Shown in pieces: positions 35,909 through 48,128 of a DNA stretch of 64,000 nucleotides. Within the stretch, counting starts at the first letter, position 1. The number at the start of each line of letters is the position of its first letter. Source of the DNA: Klebsormidium nitens. Taxonomy: Eukaryota > Streptophyta > Klebsormidiophyceae > Klebsormidiales > Klebsormidiaceae. The translations under genes and the position numbers were made by a program. The notes beneath the pieces were generated by a model, which was given only the letters and a program-made list of their open reading frames with translations, was not told the origin of the DNA and made no database searches. The stretch spans positions 1 to 64,000 of the forward strand of contig DF237090.1 in the NCBI GenBank assembly GCA_000708835.1, in the 5' to 3' direction.

Positions 35909-37983
35909 CTACTGCTGCATCACATCGTGTCCCCTGTCCCCTTCTAATTGCATCATGTCGTCTGCCCGCACGACGTCCGACTCCACTTTTTGCTGCGGCG
36001 CTTCCTCCTCCTTGTCCTGGTCGAAGTTGATCGGAAATTTCGTGACCCTGGGCTTGTCTGCCAGGATCACCCGTTGCAGCTTGTCTAGTTGTACTCTGGC
36101 AGGCGGCTCTTCTCGTAGCTCCTCGTCAATGTACTCGTTGTTTACGTAGTAGCCTACTCTAATGAACTCCTGACCCCGATATGAGCATGTGAGCAGCAGG
36201 ACAGTGACCCCCACGATGTCGCCCTCTGGAATCTTCGACGGATCAGGAGGATCGGCCTGTAAAGTAAATCGATATTAAAAAGACGACAAAGGTCGTGCAC
36301 CAAAATCTTCGCAATGGGGCATATAAGACAGGGGTGGCTTGACCCCCAAGACGAGATTCCATATCAGAGTGCACGGCAGTGCCTTTGCAGAGACCCAACT
36401 TTAGAGGACGACACAAAAAGAATTGTTGATTGAGCCGTGATAGCAAATTTGGGAGGCTGTATCAAGGGCCCCACGCAAACCACAGATTAATTCATTAATC
36501 TCAATTAATCCCATAGCTATCAGTGGGCTGTATAAAAGTCGAATCAGGAGGGGTTTGTTATGCGACTCTGTCTTAAGGATAAACCAACTGCGACCATAAA
36601 GCATGGTTCCCTGTATCTCGAAAGAATGGTCACAACTGTATCTTACTGAACTCTTCCCCACAACAATCCCTCGACATCAATGACCAGCATGCCACCTCAG
36701 AAACAGGCCAGCTTACTTCAAAAGAGTTGATCCAACTTGGCATTTCAACTTGGCATGCCCTTGTACGTGCAAAGTTGATCAGGAAATAGTTGCATTTAGA
36801 AACTCAAAGCATTTCTGCCACGCTTTGACGGAAATTCTGGCTGAGACCGTTTACTTGCAGATCTGTTGAAAAGTGCATTTCATACGAGCACACGGAGAAA
36901 CTCACCTGGAAGACAAAGCGAAAGCTCCCCATATTCACGGGCCCCACGAGCACACTTTCCAGCGTCTGATCGTACTTTTCGTCCTCGGCAGACCCCACGT
37001 ACACCAGCTTCCACTCCAGGTCTGCAGATAGTCACATTCAGCGGCACTTGAGAAGCAGATTCTACAACAACCAGACAGAACCTTTGCATAGTGCTGGTGA
37101 AAAGACAATAGAAGCCGTAAAGCTTCTGATGTGCAAGAATGATTTATCCCAGCGGTTAACGCTCTTGAGAAATGTACATGCTCCATATATTCAGCCAGGC
37201 ACAAATGAGAAAATGGAAACACGCAGATGAGAGCACCCCAGAAGGTAAAACCACTGTCGTGTATCAAGGAAGTTCTGGCTTTGAAAGCCTAAGTCGCACA
37301 GCCTTTGCGAGCATTGATTTGGTTTCCCATCTTTCCAATAGATGGCTCCTTTTCAAGCAAGCACGTCTCAAGAGGACACGGAAAATAACTCTGTCAAATA
37401 ATAATCATGGCAGCTAACATGGTTCTTATGGCGTGCAAGTACCTAGTTTAATCTGGTTAAACCACACCAGATGAACTGAAAGATAACCAACCATGGCTTG
37501 GTTTGAGATCAAGAACACAAACAAACAGGTCCAAAACTTCTTCCAGCAAGTCGTTTCAACAAAATGAACCTTTTGTCTGGCACGGTCGAGCCTCCAAGTC
37601 AATGAACCTTCGTTAGCAACATGCCGCAGGCTTGTCTAACTTTAATTTCAGACAACCTACTTCTCCACAACCTCGAACCTGGTGTAGCAGTCAGTATGGA
37701 TTAGCCCTATAGGCTGCTTGTGCTCTGAAAGCACCGAAGAGTTCTACTGAGCAAAATGCTGCCAAAGCTTTCACCCATTGGTCTTCTACTGAAGGGGAAT
37801 AAGCAGACCAGTTGCGATAAGTTATAGCTTGAAACAAAAACAGTCTAAGCTCGCGCAGGCAACGAGCTACTCACCATCTTGAAGATTGTGTAGACATTCG
37901 TAGGATATCTCAAATTGGAAGGGGTTTGTGAACATGCTTGGGTTGTCGAGCACCACCACACTGGTCACATTGATGGCGCTCAT
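35909..37983 (-). CDS. ASF1: Histone chaperone ASF1
   Basis: Nuclear H3-H4 chaperone that hands histones to CAF-1 and HIRA during replication-coupled and -independent nucleosome assembly. Minus-strand exons 37983-37875, 37021-36906 and 36256-35909 join in phase to 190 aa. The start is ATG at 37983, giving MSAINVTSVVVLDNPS, the canonical ASF1 N-terminus. The immunoglobulin-like core is complete: FEISYECLHNLQDDLEWKL across intron 1, YVGSAEDEKYDQTLESVLVG, FVFQADPPDPSKIPEGD across intron 2, GVTVLLLTCSYRGQEFIRVG, YYVNNEY, then LADKPRVTKFPINF. A short acidic Gln/Asp/Glu tail of about 35 residues follows, as is usual for plant ASF1. Length is normal and no key core segment is missing. The gene is divergent from the DUF3429 gene, 1.05 kb away. 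Confidence 0.97.
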
Positions 37984-39037
37984 GCTGCTTGATGCACCAC
38001 CGCTGCGCTACCTGGGGACTGTCTTCTATTGACACCAGTTACAATGTGACTGTCTCACCAAGGGAGGCACAATCCTGCTATAACGCTCCTAGGAAGGGGG
38101 TCTGCAATGCAAGCTCTGACGCTCCTGAAGTTGCCAGAATGTAATCCGCCAAATTGACAATCAATCAAAATCAAGACGGTTGCAGGACTTGCGCGAGGTT
38201 ACTCCTGGGAGATCGTATGCAAAACAATCAAATTGGTGGCGCTGAGTGGCTGCTTGCAGCCTGTCGCCGCGGATGGGGCACCCGTGGAAGCAGCAGCGAT
38301 TTTCTGCGTGGCAGCCTTTGTTGAGTGGGCAGATTGTACAGCTAATGAGACGCGCAGAACGCTTGCAGAAGCAGGTAGAAATTGTGGCACTAGGGCGATA
38401 GAATTTTCTGCTTGTGGGAGCGACTGTGGAATTTCTGACTTTCTGTTGTGGGCTGCGTCTTCTTCTGGTGCTGCCAATGCTGGTCGTACGTCTTCTGAAG
38501 TTCTTCCCCCTCCACAGAGTTTGTGCACAGAAATCTGGCGGGAGAGGATTCAAATTTGGGAGTTTTCAGCTACACCTCTTGCAAGTAACGCTCCACGTGT
38601 TTGCAGCACAAGCATTACGTTGCAGCTTCGAGCTCGTTTCGCGGTTCCATTTGAAACCCCAAACCCTGGGAGCATTCCAAGGTTCCGTTCCGGTGACGTT
38701 CCGGGCGGATGTTGCTTGTAAGCACTGCTAGCGGCGTGCGCGCGTATTTAGTGTTCTGTGGTCTGTACGTTCTGCTTTGCTGCTTTGCTGCTCTGCTGCT
38801 TGAGATTGCTCTCTTGTTACAGTAAAATTTTACAACCTGAGGGGCAGCTAGGCAGCAGCATTGTGCCAGCAACAACCCATTTTCGCAACCTCTAAATGTT
38901 ACATGTCCGTTGCTACATGAGCTGGGAAAAACGTTAATGGAAAGCTCTGGCTCTAGCAAACAATCAAACACTCGTCAAGGATTACGCTTGTCTCCGGCAT
39001 ACACTTTACACACGCGTCTTCAACAACTTGAGGACCC
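37984..39037. other. Divergent promoter region, ASF1 / DUF3429
   Basis: 1.05 kb between the start codons of ASF1 (-) and the DUF3429 gene (+). Two overlapping ORFs on opposite strands (38161-38553 and 38233-38721) lack domain character and cover the same DNA, so they are likely chance. It includes a GCTTT/GCTGC-rich simple repeat near 38771-38800. Confidence 0.5.
38771..38800. repeat. Simple GCTTT/GCT repeat
   Basis: About 30 bp of imperfect TGCTTTGCTGCT units in the ASF1/DUF3429 divergent promoter region. Low-complexity; role unknown. Confidence 0.65.
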
Positions 39038-41866
39038 ATGTCTCGAGCCGCTGTCAAAAAGCCCTTGCCCCGACTTGCATCTTTCCTCACCACCTTTGGC
39101 ATCGGCCGCAATGCTGTCGCACTTCACCCTCAGATGGTCGCTCAGGAATTGCAGGTTGCGCCCGTCCTGAATCTAGATGAGGCGGGCCATGCAAAACGCC
39201 TCTCAAGCGCCCTTTTCCAGAAGAAACATGGGCCGCTTCTACTCAGAGCCTCCCTCCACAATCAATCCTGGCAAACGGGTACAGAAACATTTGGATCACG
39301 GGCAGCGGCATCCGATGAGGCGGCATATCTCAAGCTTAAAAATTATCAGCATTGCATCGGCATAAGCGGGCGGCCTAGCCCCATAACTTACAGTGCAGTA
39401 AGACAGCAGCACAGCAATGCTGCCCCGCATGCGAGCGGTGCTTCGACAACGCAGGGGGCCAAAAAGGTGCATGGGGAATCCACCGGTGGTAAACAGGAGA
39501 ACGGCGGTGGGAAACAGGAGACCAACGGGGGTGGAACTGGGAGAGGCTTCTTTTCCAACCTGCAGGATGTCCCTCTGGTCCCGCTGCTTCTGGGGTTCGC
39601 AGGGGCAACCCCTTTCGTCGCTCTTGCGCCACCTGTCGCTCCCCTGCTGCCCCTGCCAGTAAGTCCTTCCGAATCCCGGCCCCCTAGCGTCCCTTCGTGT
39701 CGTACATGTTCTCATGCGCCTGATCAAACACGCTCCAAAAAGGACACCTTTTGGTTAGTGGTGTCAATACAAAGTATCCAACCGTCATTACTAAGTGGTG
39801 TGTGATTCCTGTTATGGTGGTGGCACGCTTCGAACCTGTCGCAACATGTTCCTGAGGTCGTTGGTTTGAAAAAGAGCAGCTGGTCGACAAAGAGCGCAAT
39901 GTCGTGTCTGGCCCACTTCTGGGCCCCTTCGCACAATCTTGACGCAGCAGATGAGATTTGGCCGGGAACGAACTACATGCGTGGATCCGTTTCAATATCC
40001 GCTGTTCAGGAGGACATGCACAAGCGGCGAGCAGACTGGCAAGCTGCGTATGGAGCGGTGATTGCGTCCTTCCTCGGGGGTGTCCACTGGGGGCTCGCAA
40101 TGGCGGAGCACGGACACCGGGCCTCCATGGCTAGCTTCTCCATCTCTACGCTCAGGTAACAGCAGGGCGGGAAGCACTCCTGCTTGCATCATAAGTTGTT
40201 TTCCTTCGCGGCATCAGAGGAGGATTGCATAGATTCAGGCGGAAGCCAACTTGCTGATAAGGATTTCCTTTCAGTTCGCTGGGTTATACGTCAACTTCAT
40301 CTCGATTTATACGTCAACTTCATTTCGACATCGCCCTTCATAACTTGGCTACAATAAATTACAGAAGTATGTCGTGGTTATCTTCCCCCTTGATGTAATC
40401 ATGACCGGCGTCAGGCAATCTGCACATTCAAGTGTGTCAGTTTTCTCGAAGCGAAAATAAAAGTCTGCGGTTCTTTAAGATTTTTGTCAATGAGTAGGGC
40501 ACACTTGCTTGAAAGCTGGATTCGAAAGCAAGGATCCTGCCACTCTGCTTACTGCCCTTTCTGCTGGTGCCTCGGTGCAGGTACACCTGGGGCGTCATCC
40601 CGTCCCTCCTGGCATGGCCCGCTCTCCTTCTTCCCCCGGCCGGGAAGTTCGCTGCTCTGAGCGGAATACTCACCCTGGTGAGGCGTCGTGGCTGGACTTG
40701 GCAGCTTGTGGTTCACAGAAGCGACCCATCTTGTTCAAGATCAAGTCTGATTTCCTGTATAGAACGGTCGCTTATAAAACGACTCGGCCGTGATGCGGAA
40801 ACGGAAACGAAAACGGACTCGACGTTGGATCATAAGCGGCCCTGGAAGCCATGCAACTTCTTGCCTCTCCCGAAAGACAGCGGCAATCAGACTTTTGTGC
40901 GCCTACTCTGAAAAGGGTGCTCTACGTCACCCCTTGTAATGCGAGGATGAGGAGATCATCTTGCGCCGGCATCGGTTTTTCGTCTCGTGCACCTGTTGTT
41001 CACAACTGTCTTGTTGTTGGACAGTCCTTCCTGGTGGACGCTGGATTCGCGCAGCTCAAGCTACTGCCAAAATGGTGAGATTGAAAACGGACCTCGTTGC
41101 TCAGGGCTCTCGGTTGGTCAGCCTCTTTTTATAACACCAGTATGTCCTTTTTCAAAGCCCCACGGCGATGACTGAACTCGTCTGAAGAAAGGGGCGGTTT
41201 TCAGGAAGAATAGGGCCTCTCAATGGGCGTTCTGGTATTGAACAGAACGGGGATTGAACGACAATCTGTGGGGAAGAGCTTGGCAATGGAAAATCCGGAT
41301 CAGAAGATGATTGGTTGGAATGCTATCTGAAAGCTATAAATCCGAGAATACGATCATCAGGAATGAGTCGCCATACTTCCCACTGTTTGGCTTTCGAGAG
41401 TGTGAGTGCCAGCCCTTTGAAAGAAACGAATGGTTGTAGGCGTAGCTGATTGGATTGCCTTCTACCAGTGGAAAGCTTTTCGCTTTCTCTTGACAAAGCA
41501 GCTGCCTGACCTCTACGTCTGACCTATTTACAGCAATTAGGACACCTCGCGGCTCTCATGCATTGACATCAACCCTCATATCATTAGGAGCTTTACGGAG
41601 GGGGCCTATACGCAGGTCATTCGAGAGGAAGATTCTCCCGACTCAATCAGGTTTTTCTGGCGCTTTCAACGAGGAATTGTCTTCTTACTGCGTGCAGGTA
41701 CATGCCCCTCCGCGTCTCCCTGACGGTGCTGGCTGTGGGCAGTTTGATATCATCGTGGTCGTTAGCGGCCGTCAAGTCAACGTACGACATGGCTCGAAAC
41801 CCAGTGAAAGTCAAAGAGGAGCGGTCTCCAGAAGTGAAAGTCACGCCAGAAAGCAAAGCGCTCTGA
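39038..41866 (+). CDS. DUF3429 (TMEM69-like) membrane protein
   Basis: Small multi-pass membrane protein of the DUF3429/TMEM69 family; molecular function unknown, mitochondrial inner membrane likely by family. Exons 39038-39658, 40010-40155, 40581-40677, 41025-41074 and 41698-41866 join in phase (360 aa). The start MSRAAVKKPLPRLASFL is basic and hydroxylated like an organelle presequence. About 130 residues of poorly conserved sequence follow, with a Gly/Gly-Lys-Gln-Glu-Asn low-complexity tract. Hydrophobic segments: about 182-206 (VPLVPLLLGFAGATPFVAL), exon 2 (AAYGAVIASFLGGVHWGLAM, the family's signature block), exon 3 (WGVIPSLLAWPALLLPPAG) and exon 5 (LRVSLTVLAVGSLISSW). The short exon 4 (17 codons) ends in a split Trp codon completed by exon 5. 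The last about 30 residues are charged and presumably soluble. Confidence 0.88.
40284..40328. repeat. Two-copy 22-bp tandem repeat in intron
   Basis: TTATACGTCAACTTCATCTC is repeated 23 bp further on as TTATACGTCAACTTCATTTC inside intron 2 of the DUF3429 gene. One mismatch in the shared 22 bp indicates a recent local duplication. Confidence 0.85.
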
Positions 41867-43224
41867 GCTAACAGATGAGAGCAGTTTCGAGAAAAACTCT
41901 GGGGACCGTGCTGGCTGCGTTCCTGCTGAGATCATTGCTTGCTTAAAGAAGCTTTGTACATATGCCCAATGGGAAGTTGCCGGGGTGGATTCGGCTAGCA
42001 AAGGTGGGCTTGTAACGAAGCGTCGGACATTGATCTCGAGAGTGGAAAGGCTACGAAGGACTGATTGACAGTATATATGATGACGTGACCAGACGGTCAA
42101 CAGAGAGATCCAACCAGATTGTCGGATCGATTACACGATTTCCCCATACATTGCCAGCTCAGTGGATCCTAACATGTCAAGAAGCTTAGTTGACCAAGGT
42201 TGAGTGACAAACTCGTAGATGATTACCGGAACAAACTAGAATATAGAACAACAGGTAATCGCGTCAGGTCCATTCACGCGACTTGGGCGGGATCTACTGG
42301 AGCAGGGCGGCCGGTAGTGGGCCGAGTTTAGGGTGTTACATCATGGACTTCGCCTGTATTCGCCTGCATGACAATCTGCCGCGCGCAACCTTTGCTCGTG
42401 TTGTATCTTCTCAATATAGTCGCTCTGTGTGGACGGTGCCAGTAATGAGTGTATAAGTACAGGCCCATGGCGCGCCTTTAGTACGATCCTTTCGAACATT
42501 GCGAATACGACTACCTACAGCCAGCTAGCCGGCAGTTTCAGATTGCCAGACGGCCGGAGTGACAAGTGCGCGAAGCTTGTTATGTATAAGCACATTAACT
42601 ATTTTCATTGTCTGTAATGTGGCTTTTGCTGCATGACGCCTAGCTGGGCGGCAAGTGAGCATCAGGGTTATGCATTGCCGAAATAACAGCAGCATGCTCC
42701 AGATCCGCACGATATCGATAAACTCTTCACGATACGATTGCCGGAAGCACATTCCTTTGAAGTATTCAAGGATTTCTCACCGGCCAACTCAATTGTCAGC
42801 TGTTGTTATAGCTTACGGGCCCCCTTCACATAGAAGTGCATGTGGTCGACTGCATGTGCATTCGATCAGGAGAGCGGACTCGCTTAATACACCTCGCCTC
42901 GAGTTAGAAATCGCCTGATTTGACGCTTCCCACAATAGGCAGCGATTGAGCTCTGCTCCCAAGATGTCAGCCTGTTTCTTATTGACTTTGCCAAACCTAC
43001 ATCCGTTTCTGTAAAGCTTCCAGAATTCACCTGACCCCTCTAGCAAAGGCTCGCTCTAGCCCTTCGTCGTCCTCCCCAGATTTCAGCGGTTCGCGTCCCG
43101 CTCCGACTGGTATGAAGCCGACGCCTACTTCTGCCGGTCAGATACGCTGAGTCTATCTCTGGAGGGGTAGATAATAAGGAGTCGAGTAAGGGTACGACCC
43201 CCCAGCTTGTCCGGGATAGTAACT
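41867..43224. other. Intergenic between convergent genes, 1.4 kb
   Basis: Lies between the DUF3429 stop (+) and the stop of the frameshifted minus-strand Q-rich gene. Only short ORFs; no recognisable element. Confidence 0.5.
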
Positions 43225-44173
43225 CTAGGGAGCCTGTGTTCCAGACGGATACGGCGCCCCCGGGAACTGTGCCGGAAACTGCGCCGGATAGGCCGCCTGG
43301 TCTTGCGTGACGTGAGGCCCGCCTGTGCCGTGATTCTGCTGCTGCTGCTGCTGTAGAAGGACAACGTGCAGGAAACAATCAGCCCCGAGACATATCCTGA
43401 AACGCCTAACACTTTGTGGACGGTTTGTCTCTTTCTTGGCTGAGCTGGAGCGTTGCTTGGGAGAGGAGAACTGCTGCCACAAAGGGTACGAAGCGAATTT
43501 GCCTTGTCTAGAGGAACAATGAGCAGTTGGAACATTTACTTGCGCAAGAACTCTGCAGAACTCCGCAAGGAGCTGACGTTGTTTTCGAAAGCAACCCGAC
43601 CCGGGCCGGGACCGCGCTTTCAGAGAGGTCAACGCCGACGAGATTATCATAGCTTGACCTTACATGGCACGAAACCGCAAGCCCGAGGAGCCCATTTGTA
43701 GATTTGATAAGATTCTATCCTGCCCACAGAAAGAAGCGTCTTGCGCCTCGAGAGGGATCGGGACTTCTATCGTTCCTCTCAAGCTTTACCGCCAGTCCCA
43801 GAAAAGAAAACGAGTTTGACATAGCAGCCAGAACGACGCAAGCTCTCGTCAGAAGCTGATGTGAGTTTGAGGCCCTGGAAAGACGCGCGCCCAGAACCAG
43901 TAATGCATGCGAGTCTTTCAGAGCCGCACGAGCCGATCTCGTGACACAAACACTCTTATGCATGGCAAGTCCGTATACATACGGCCGCGCCACTCACTTG
44001 CTGCTGCCTCATCTGCGTTTGGAACTCCTCTTCCTCCTTTTTTTCTCCTTGTGATGGTGATGACGCGCGGCCGCGGTGGCGCCGACGGCCGCGACTTCGA
44101 CGACGCCACGCAACGGGTTGAACTTCTGTGGACCTTCCTCGTCGGAGGAGCTAGAGTCGTCGCGACCGAACAT
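43225..44173 (-). pseudogene. Q/P/Y-rich small protein, paralogue A, frameshifted
   Basis: Minus-strand exons 44173-43998 and 43350-43225. Exon 1 starts MFGRDDSSSSDEEGPQKF, then has one copy of a VAAVGA-His-rich unit (ARHHHHKEKK). At a run of seven A (44044-44038) the frame breaks: read literally it gives a 54-aa product ending within exon 1. In the -1 frame the sequence continues as acidic KEEEEFQTQMRQQQ up to a good donor at 43998/43997, and exon 2 resumes with five Gln, then Tyr/Pro/Ala-rich sequence to TQAP-stop. Intron position and phase within the poly-Gln tract are identical to paralogue B at 45183-46514. The break may be a sequencing or assembly error in the homopolymer, a real inactivating change, or be bypassed by slippage. 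Function unknown. Confidence 0.6.
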
Positions 44174-45182
44174 GCTTGCTGAAGTCTGAAAGAAGCGGGC
44201 CAGGGAGAGGCAGCTTGAATCCGTGAAACAGCGTCAGCTAGAGAAGCGGGTTGAAAAGTTTCGATGAGGACGCAAGGCGATCGCGGATTGATGCGAAAAG
44301 CTTGGCGATCTCGTGAAGGTTCAAACGCTTGCGGCTCTTTAAATCAACAATGTGACTTGATAGACCTCTGTCGGCCAGAAGAGAGACGCCAGGTCGGAAA
44401 CGTTCAGCGGCGCATGGTGGGACGCATCAGACAACCTTAGAGATATTGTCGCGTCGACAAAGCCAGAGTTCAGATTCGAGACTCGGAGCGCCAAGGACGG
44501 GACTCCGTTCCAGAGTCGAAGAGGAGAACCAGAGTATGGTGCTATCTGAGATAATGCTATGTCGAACGGCCAGTCACATGCACGCCCTCAAAACTTGATA
44601 TAATGTCAACGGGAACATCAAATCGCCGTTTGATCTGCCGATGCTGCCCGGGCCTCGAGTATGCTTCATTTTCAGACACCGAGGAGATCTTTGCCAGGTC
44701 AGCAATATAGTAGTACGGCCGCAATTCTGCGTAGCGATCAATTGTAAGCCGGCTTCGTTAACGTTCTGCCTGAACGTTTTCTCTTGAGTTTTTGAACGGA
44801 TGGTCTTCCAACCGTAAGAATTTTTCCGTCGCTCTACCCGAGTGTATCCACCAGCACTAAGATTAGATTCTGACAAAATCACTGTGACGTATCGTGCTGT
44901 CCGGAGACAAGGTCAGGTGGTGCAAACCAGGAAGCTTCAAGGCATGACAACACTGAGTAGCGGGGCGTTCAGCCTCCGTGCTTTAGCAACGTACGTAGCC
45001 GGAGGCGCGGCTTTCCTTTTCGCAAAACAAAAGGAGCACTCTCACAGAATTCTCACGCTCTCCTCGAGTTGAGGCCATAGGTTGCTGTCACCACAATTTG
45101 TGCCGCTGCTGAACAGGCTCCCTCGTCTTAACCCCGAGCGCCTCCATCGACTCTTCCCCTTCGACTCTCAGCGTCTGCAAGC
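44174..45182. other. Divergent promoter between the Q-rich paralogues
   Basis: About 1.0 kb separating the start codons of the two head-to-head paralogues. Short ORFs only. A bidirectional promoter or two independent promoters could lie here; no motif is strong enough to name. Confidence 0.5.
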
Positions 45183-46514
45183 ATGCCTCTCGGAACATTT
45201 GGGAGGATCGCGGTCGCGAAGCACATTCACGACAAGAGGAAGGACGACGACTCTTCCTCCTCGGACGATGAGAAGCGTGGGCTTGGCCCGGTGGGGAAGG
45301 TCGCGGCGGTGGGGGCTATTCACCATCGCCGCGAGGAACATGATCGGGAACTAGGCCCGGTTGGAAAGGTGGCAGCGGCTGGGGCGATGCATCACCACCG
45401 GGAGGAGGAGAAAGAAGAGGAACAGATGAAGCGGCAGCAGGTGGGGCTTGACTAAAGGATGGAGTTTGATGGGTGTGTGCGCGCGCAGAAAGCATGTGCG
45501 CGGCACCTCTCTTTCATATCTCGTTCCTTTGACAGGTGCTTCGTACCTCTTTAGCTAGAGTAGATATCAGATGTTGCTGCGAAAGGAGCGGGACACCCAC
45601 CTATATCTTCTTCGCTGCTTAGTTTCAAGTTGCTTAGTTTCAAGTGTGTCACCTTCAAAGTCTCTGGGCATTGTTAAAACTTCCAGAGCAGCAGCCTTCT
45701 TCGAGGAGATCATTCTTGTGAGTGATTCTAGAGCGGCGGGTTTGATTTGTTGTTCATGCGAAGCTTATTTTGCCACAATTTCTCTACCAACATGTTTTCA
45801 ACCTCGCCTCGTCTCCGTTTTGGTAGATTGAGATAATTACGTGCGTGGGAATGTTGTGGCAGAGGCCCAAAACGGATTAATAGAAGAGCCCATTGGACGT
45901 TCAGCATTCATAATTCAGAAGATGTTCAGGGACATTGATTACTGCCCGCCACGAGCAAATTTAGATCCAAAGTCCAGGGTTTGTTGCGCAAAGTTTCTCC
46001 GTTAGAAAGATCTGCTCCTCCTCGACTTGAATTTGCCGGGGATCAAGGAAACGCTTCGCATTCCTGCTTTTGGTTGTTTCTCTTCTTGCGTCCTCGCATT
46101 CAAGGCTGACAAGCACTAAACAAAAAACTGGATCAATTCTAGCTTCGAACATACAAACAAACCCAGGTGGCATCGAAATTTTGCATATCTTCCAATCTTG
46201 AAACTGGACGCCGCAAGCGGGGATACTTTTATCTTCGCAAGAGTGCTTGCGTAATCGCTTGGATGCCTGTAGCAGTAACATGCACGGCTGTGAAGTTTGA
46301 CGATCCCTGACAAACTAAGCTCTTTTGCTTACAGCAGCAGCAGCAGGCGGCTTACGCGGCGGGACAACAGGCGGCCTACTATCCGCAGCAGCCCGGCTAT
46401 CCGGCCCAGTACCCTGCCGGGGTCGCCCCCAGCCCAGCTTACCCGGCTGGGTATCCCGCTCAGAGCGTTCCTGGACCGTACCCATACTCGACACCATACC
46501 CACCCCCTAAATAG
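45183..46514 (+). CDS. Q/P/Y-rich small protein, paralogue B
   Basis: Two exons, 45183-45440 and 46335-46514, joined in phase 0 to 145 aa. The N-terminal MPLGTFGRIAVAKHIHDKRK is followed by DDDSSSSDDE and then two copies of a unit LGPVGKVAAVGAIHHRREE / LGPVGKVAAAGAMHHHREE, an acidic KEEEQMKRQ segment, a poly-Gln stretch spanning the splice junction, and a C-terminus rich in Tyr-Pro and Ala (YPAQYPAG, YPAGYPAQ) ending in PYPPPK. No catalytic domain is visible. The Tyr/Pro/Gln tail resembles those of plant Gly/Pro-rich small proteins, but the His-rich core is different, so I leave it unclassified. It is the intact partner of the frameshifted minus-strand copy, which has only one VAAVGA unit. 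AATAAA follows 24 bp after the stop. Confidence 0.75.
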
Positions 46515-48128
46515 GCAGCCACTTTACGGACTTGAGTAAATAAAGAGCTGCCGTCCGTTAGCGGTTGAATGGCTGTATAGGCGCAGACATTTTTTTCGGG
46601 GTCTTTCGATCAACGTTTGTGTGGGATGAGCTCAGGAAAGCGGCTCGCAGAGCTGGTTAGCTTTGGCGAGCACGGAACACGTCTTCATGCAGCGCGCACA
46701 TGCTGCGGCATGGCTTAGGAACGGACTTCTCCAATAATCTTCAAAACTGGTCCCTTCTGAAGTTTGCCTTCACGTTTGCGATATCGAGTCCGTTTACATT
46801 GGCATGGATGCCATTTTATGAGCAGCATATATCGCAGTCGAGTAGAAATCATGCGCATGACGTTATAAGCAAAGATTAAATGTTACTCCACAGAAAAGTT
46901 GCTCTGCTGCTGAGTTCACTAAACTGCAGTACACATCTAGCTTTCTACGCGAACCCGTCGCCTGTTTTAAGGCCCCTGTCCTGGAACACGCATTGCGCGC
47001 TGCCAGGATCTGACAACCGAACTTACAAGCGATAGCTATGGACAGAGAAACGTCCACTCCGGCCTACCGTAACACGGAGTCAAGTTGTTTTCGTATCCTG
47101 CATAACACGTTACGTTCGATGTACAGACCGTCATAGAGCCTGCTTTTTTGCGAGATCCAATCCGTTAAGTAATCAGGCCGGCGCGCCGGACGGTCTAACG
47201 GAGGCAATCTCATGCAAGACGGTCATCCACGCCGCATAAGGCGTGCCTAGCTTCAATATTACCTATCTTAGATGTGCGAGTCAAAGCTGCGCATATAAAA
47301 ACCTGCGCGCGTACTAATTGTGGTCTTCAACCTGTTCTGCACCACGGGTTCAATATATGCACGAGCTTTCCGGCATGTGGGCTCGACTGGCTGGGGGCTG
47401 CATGGCTCTAGCTGAGAATCGCGGTTTTGCGGACTCCCGGAGATCTTGGTTTTTGCAGATGTGATCGATCTTTTTGAATCGCGATGGGAGCATTGAAGAC
47501 CATGTTCGCTTTCGCCTCTAGACTCCCTAAAGTTCTTGAATGCAAACACGCGTGAACACGTTTGCTTTCCAAATCGATCGCGGATCATTCAAAGATTATA
47601 TTCGAGCTTACCGCCACGTACTGAGGGCGGCCGCAAGTCGCTGAACAGCTATTGATGCCAAGCAGCTGCTAACATACGGGTTAGTACCACGATGATGCAT
47701 GAATGTGAGGTGCCACGCACTTCTGCCAGCGTTTAGTTGAGCGTTCGCATGGCAGCCAACCACTGGGCCACTTGAACTTAGAAAACGACAGAGCTAGGAA
47801 TTGGCTGTCTATGTGATACAAAATGCTGGGCCCCTAATGCATGAGTGTCCTTGGTTATTTGAGACAGAGGGACTGCGTCCCGTCAAGGTCTTGCAGTAAT
47901 AGTATCACTTACTATACAAGGGAGTTGACTGTGTCTATGCTGCATTTCTACAAGGAACACGTGCTTGTGATGTCTTCGTCAACTCCCTGCATTGCGAGCA
48001 CGGAATATGTCCAACTCGGTTCCACAAGCAGAGATTTCTAGTTAATCATCAGCTCATTGAGACAGAACGGTGTTCGGAACCACCCCTCTCCAAGTAACGT
48101 CCATTGGCACCATATCCACGGGGACTGG
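46515..48128. other. Intergenic between convergent genes, 1.6 kb
   Basis: Sequence between the Q-rich paralogue B stop (+) and the RING gene stop (-). Only short ORFs; no structured element recognised. Confidence 0.5.
46539..46544 (+). terminator. Candidate polyadenylation signal AATAAA
   Basis: AATAAA in the right orientation, 24 bp past the stop codon of Q-rich paralogue B. Plausible as the poly(A) signal but close to the stop. Confidence 0.4.

Noticed and set aside
38161-38721. Overlapping 130- and 162-codon ORFs on opposite strands
   Set aside because: Both cover the ASF1/DUF3429 divergent promoter region; cysteine/serine-rich chance frames with no domain.
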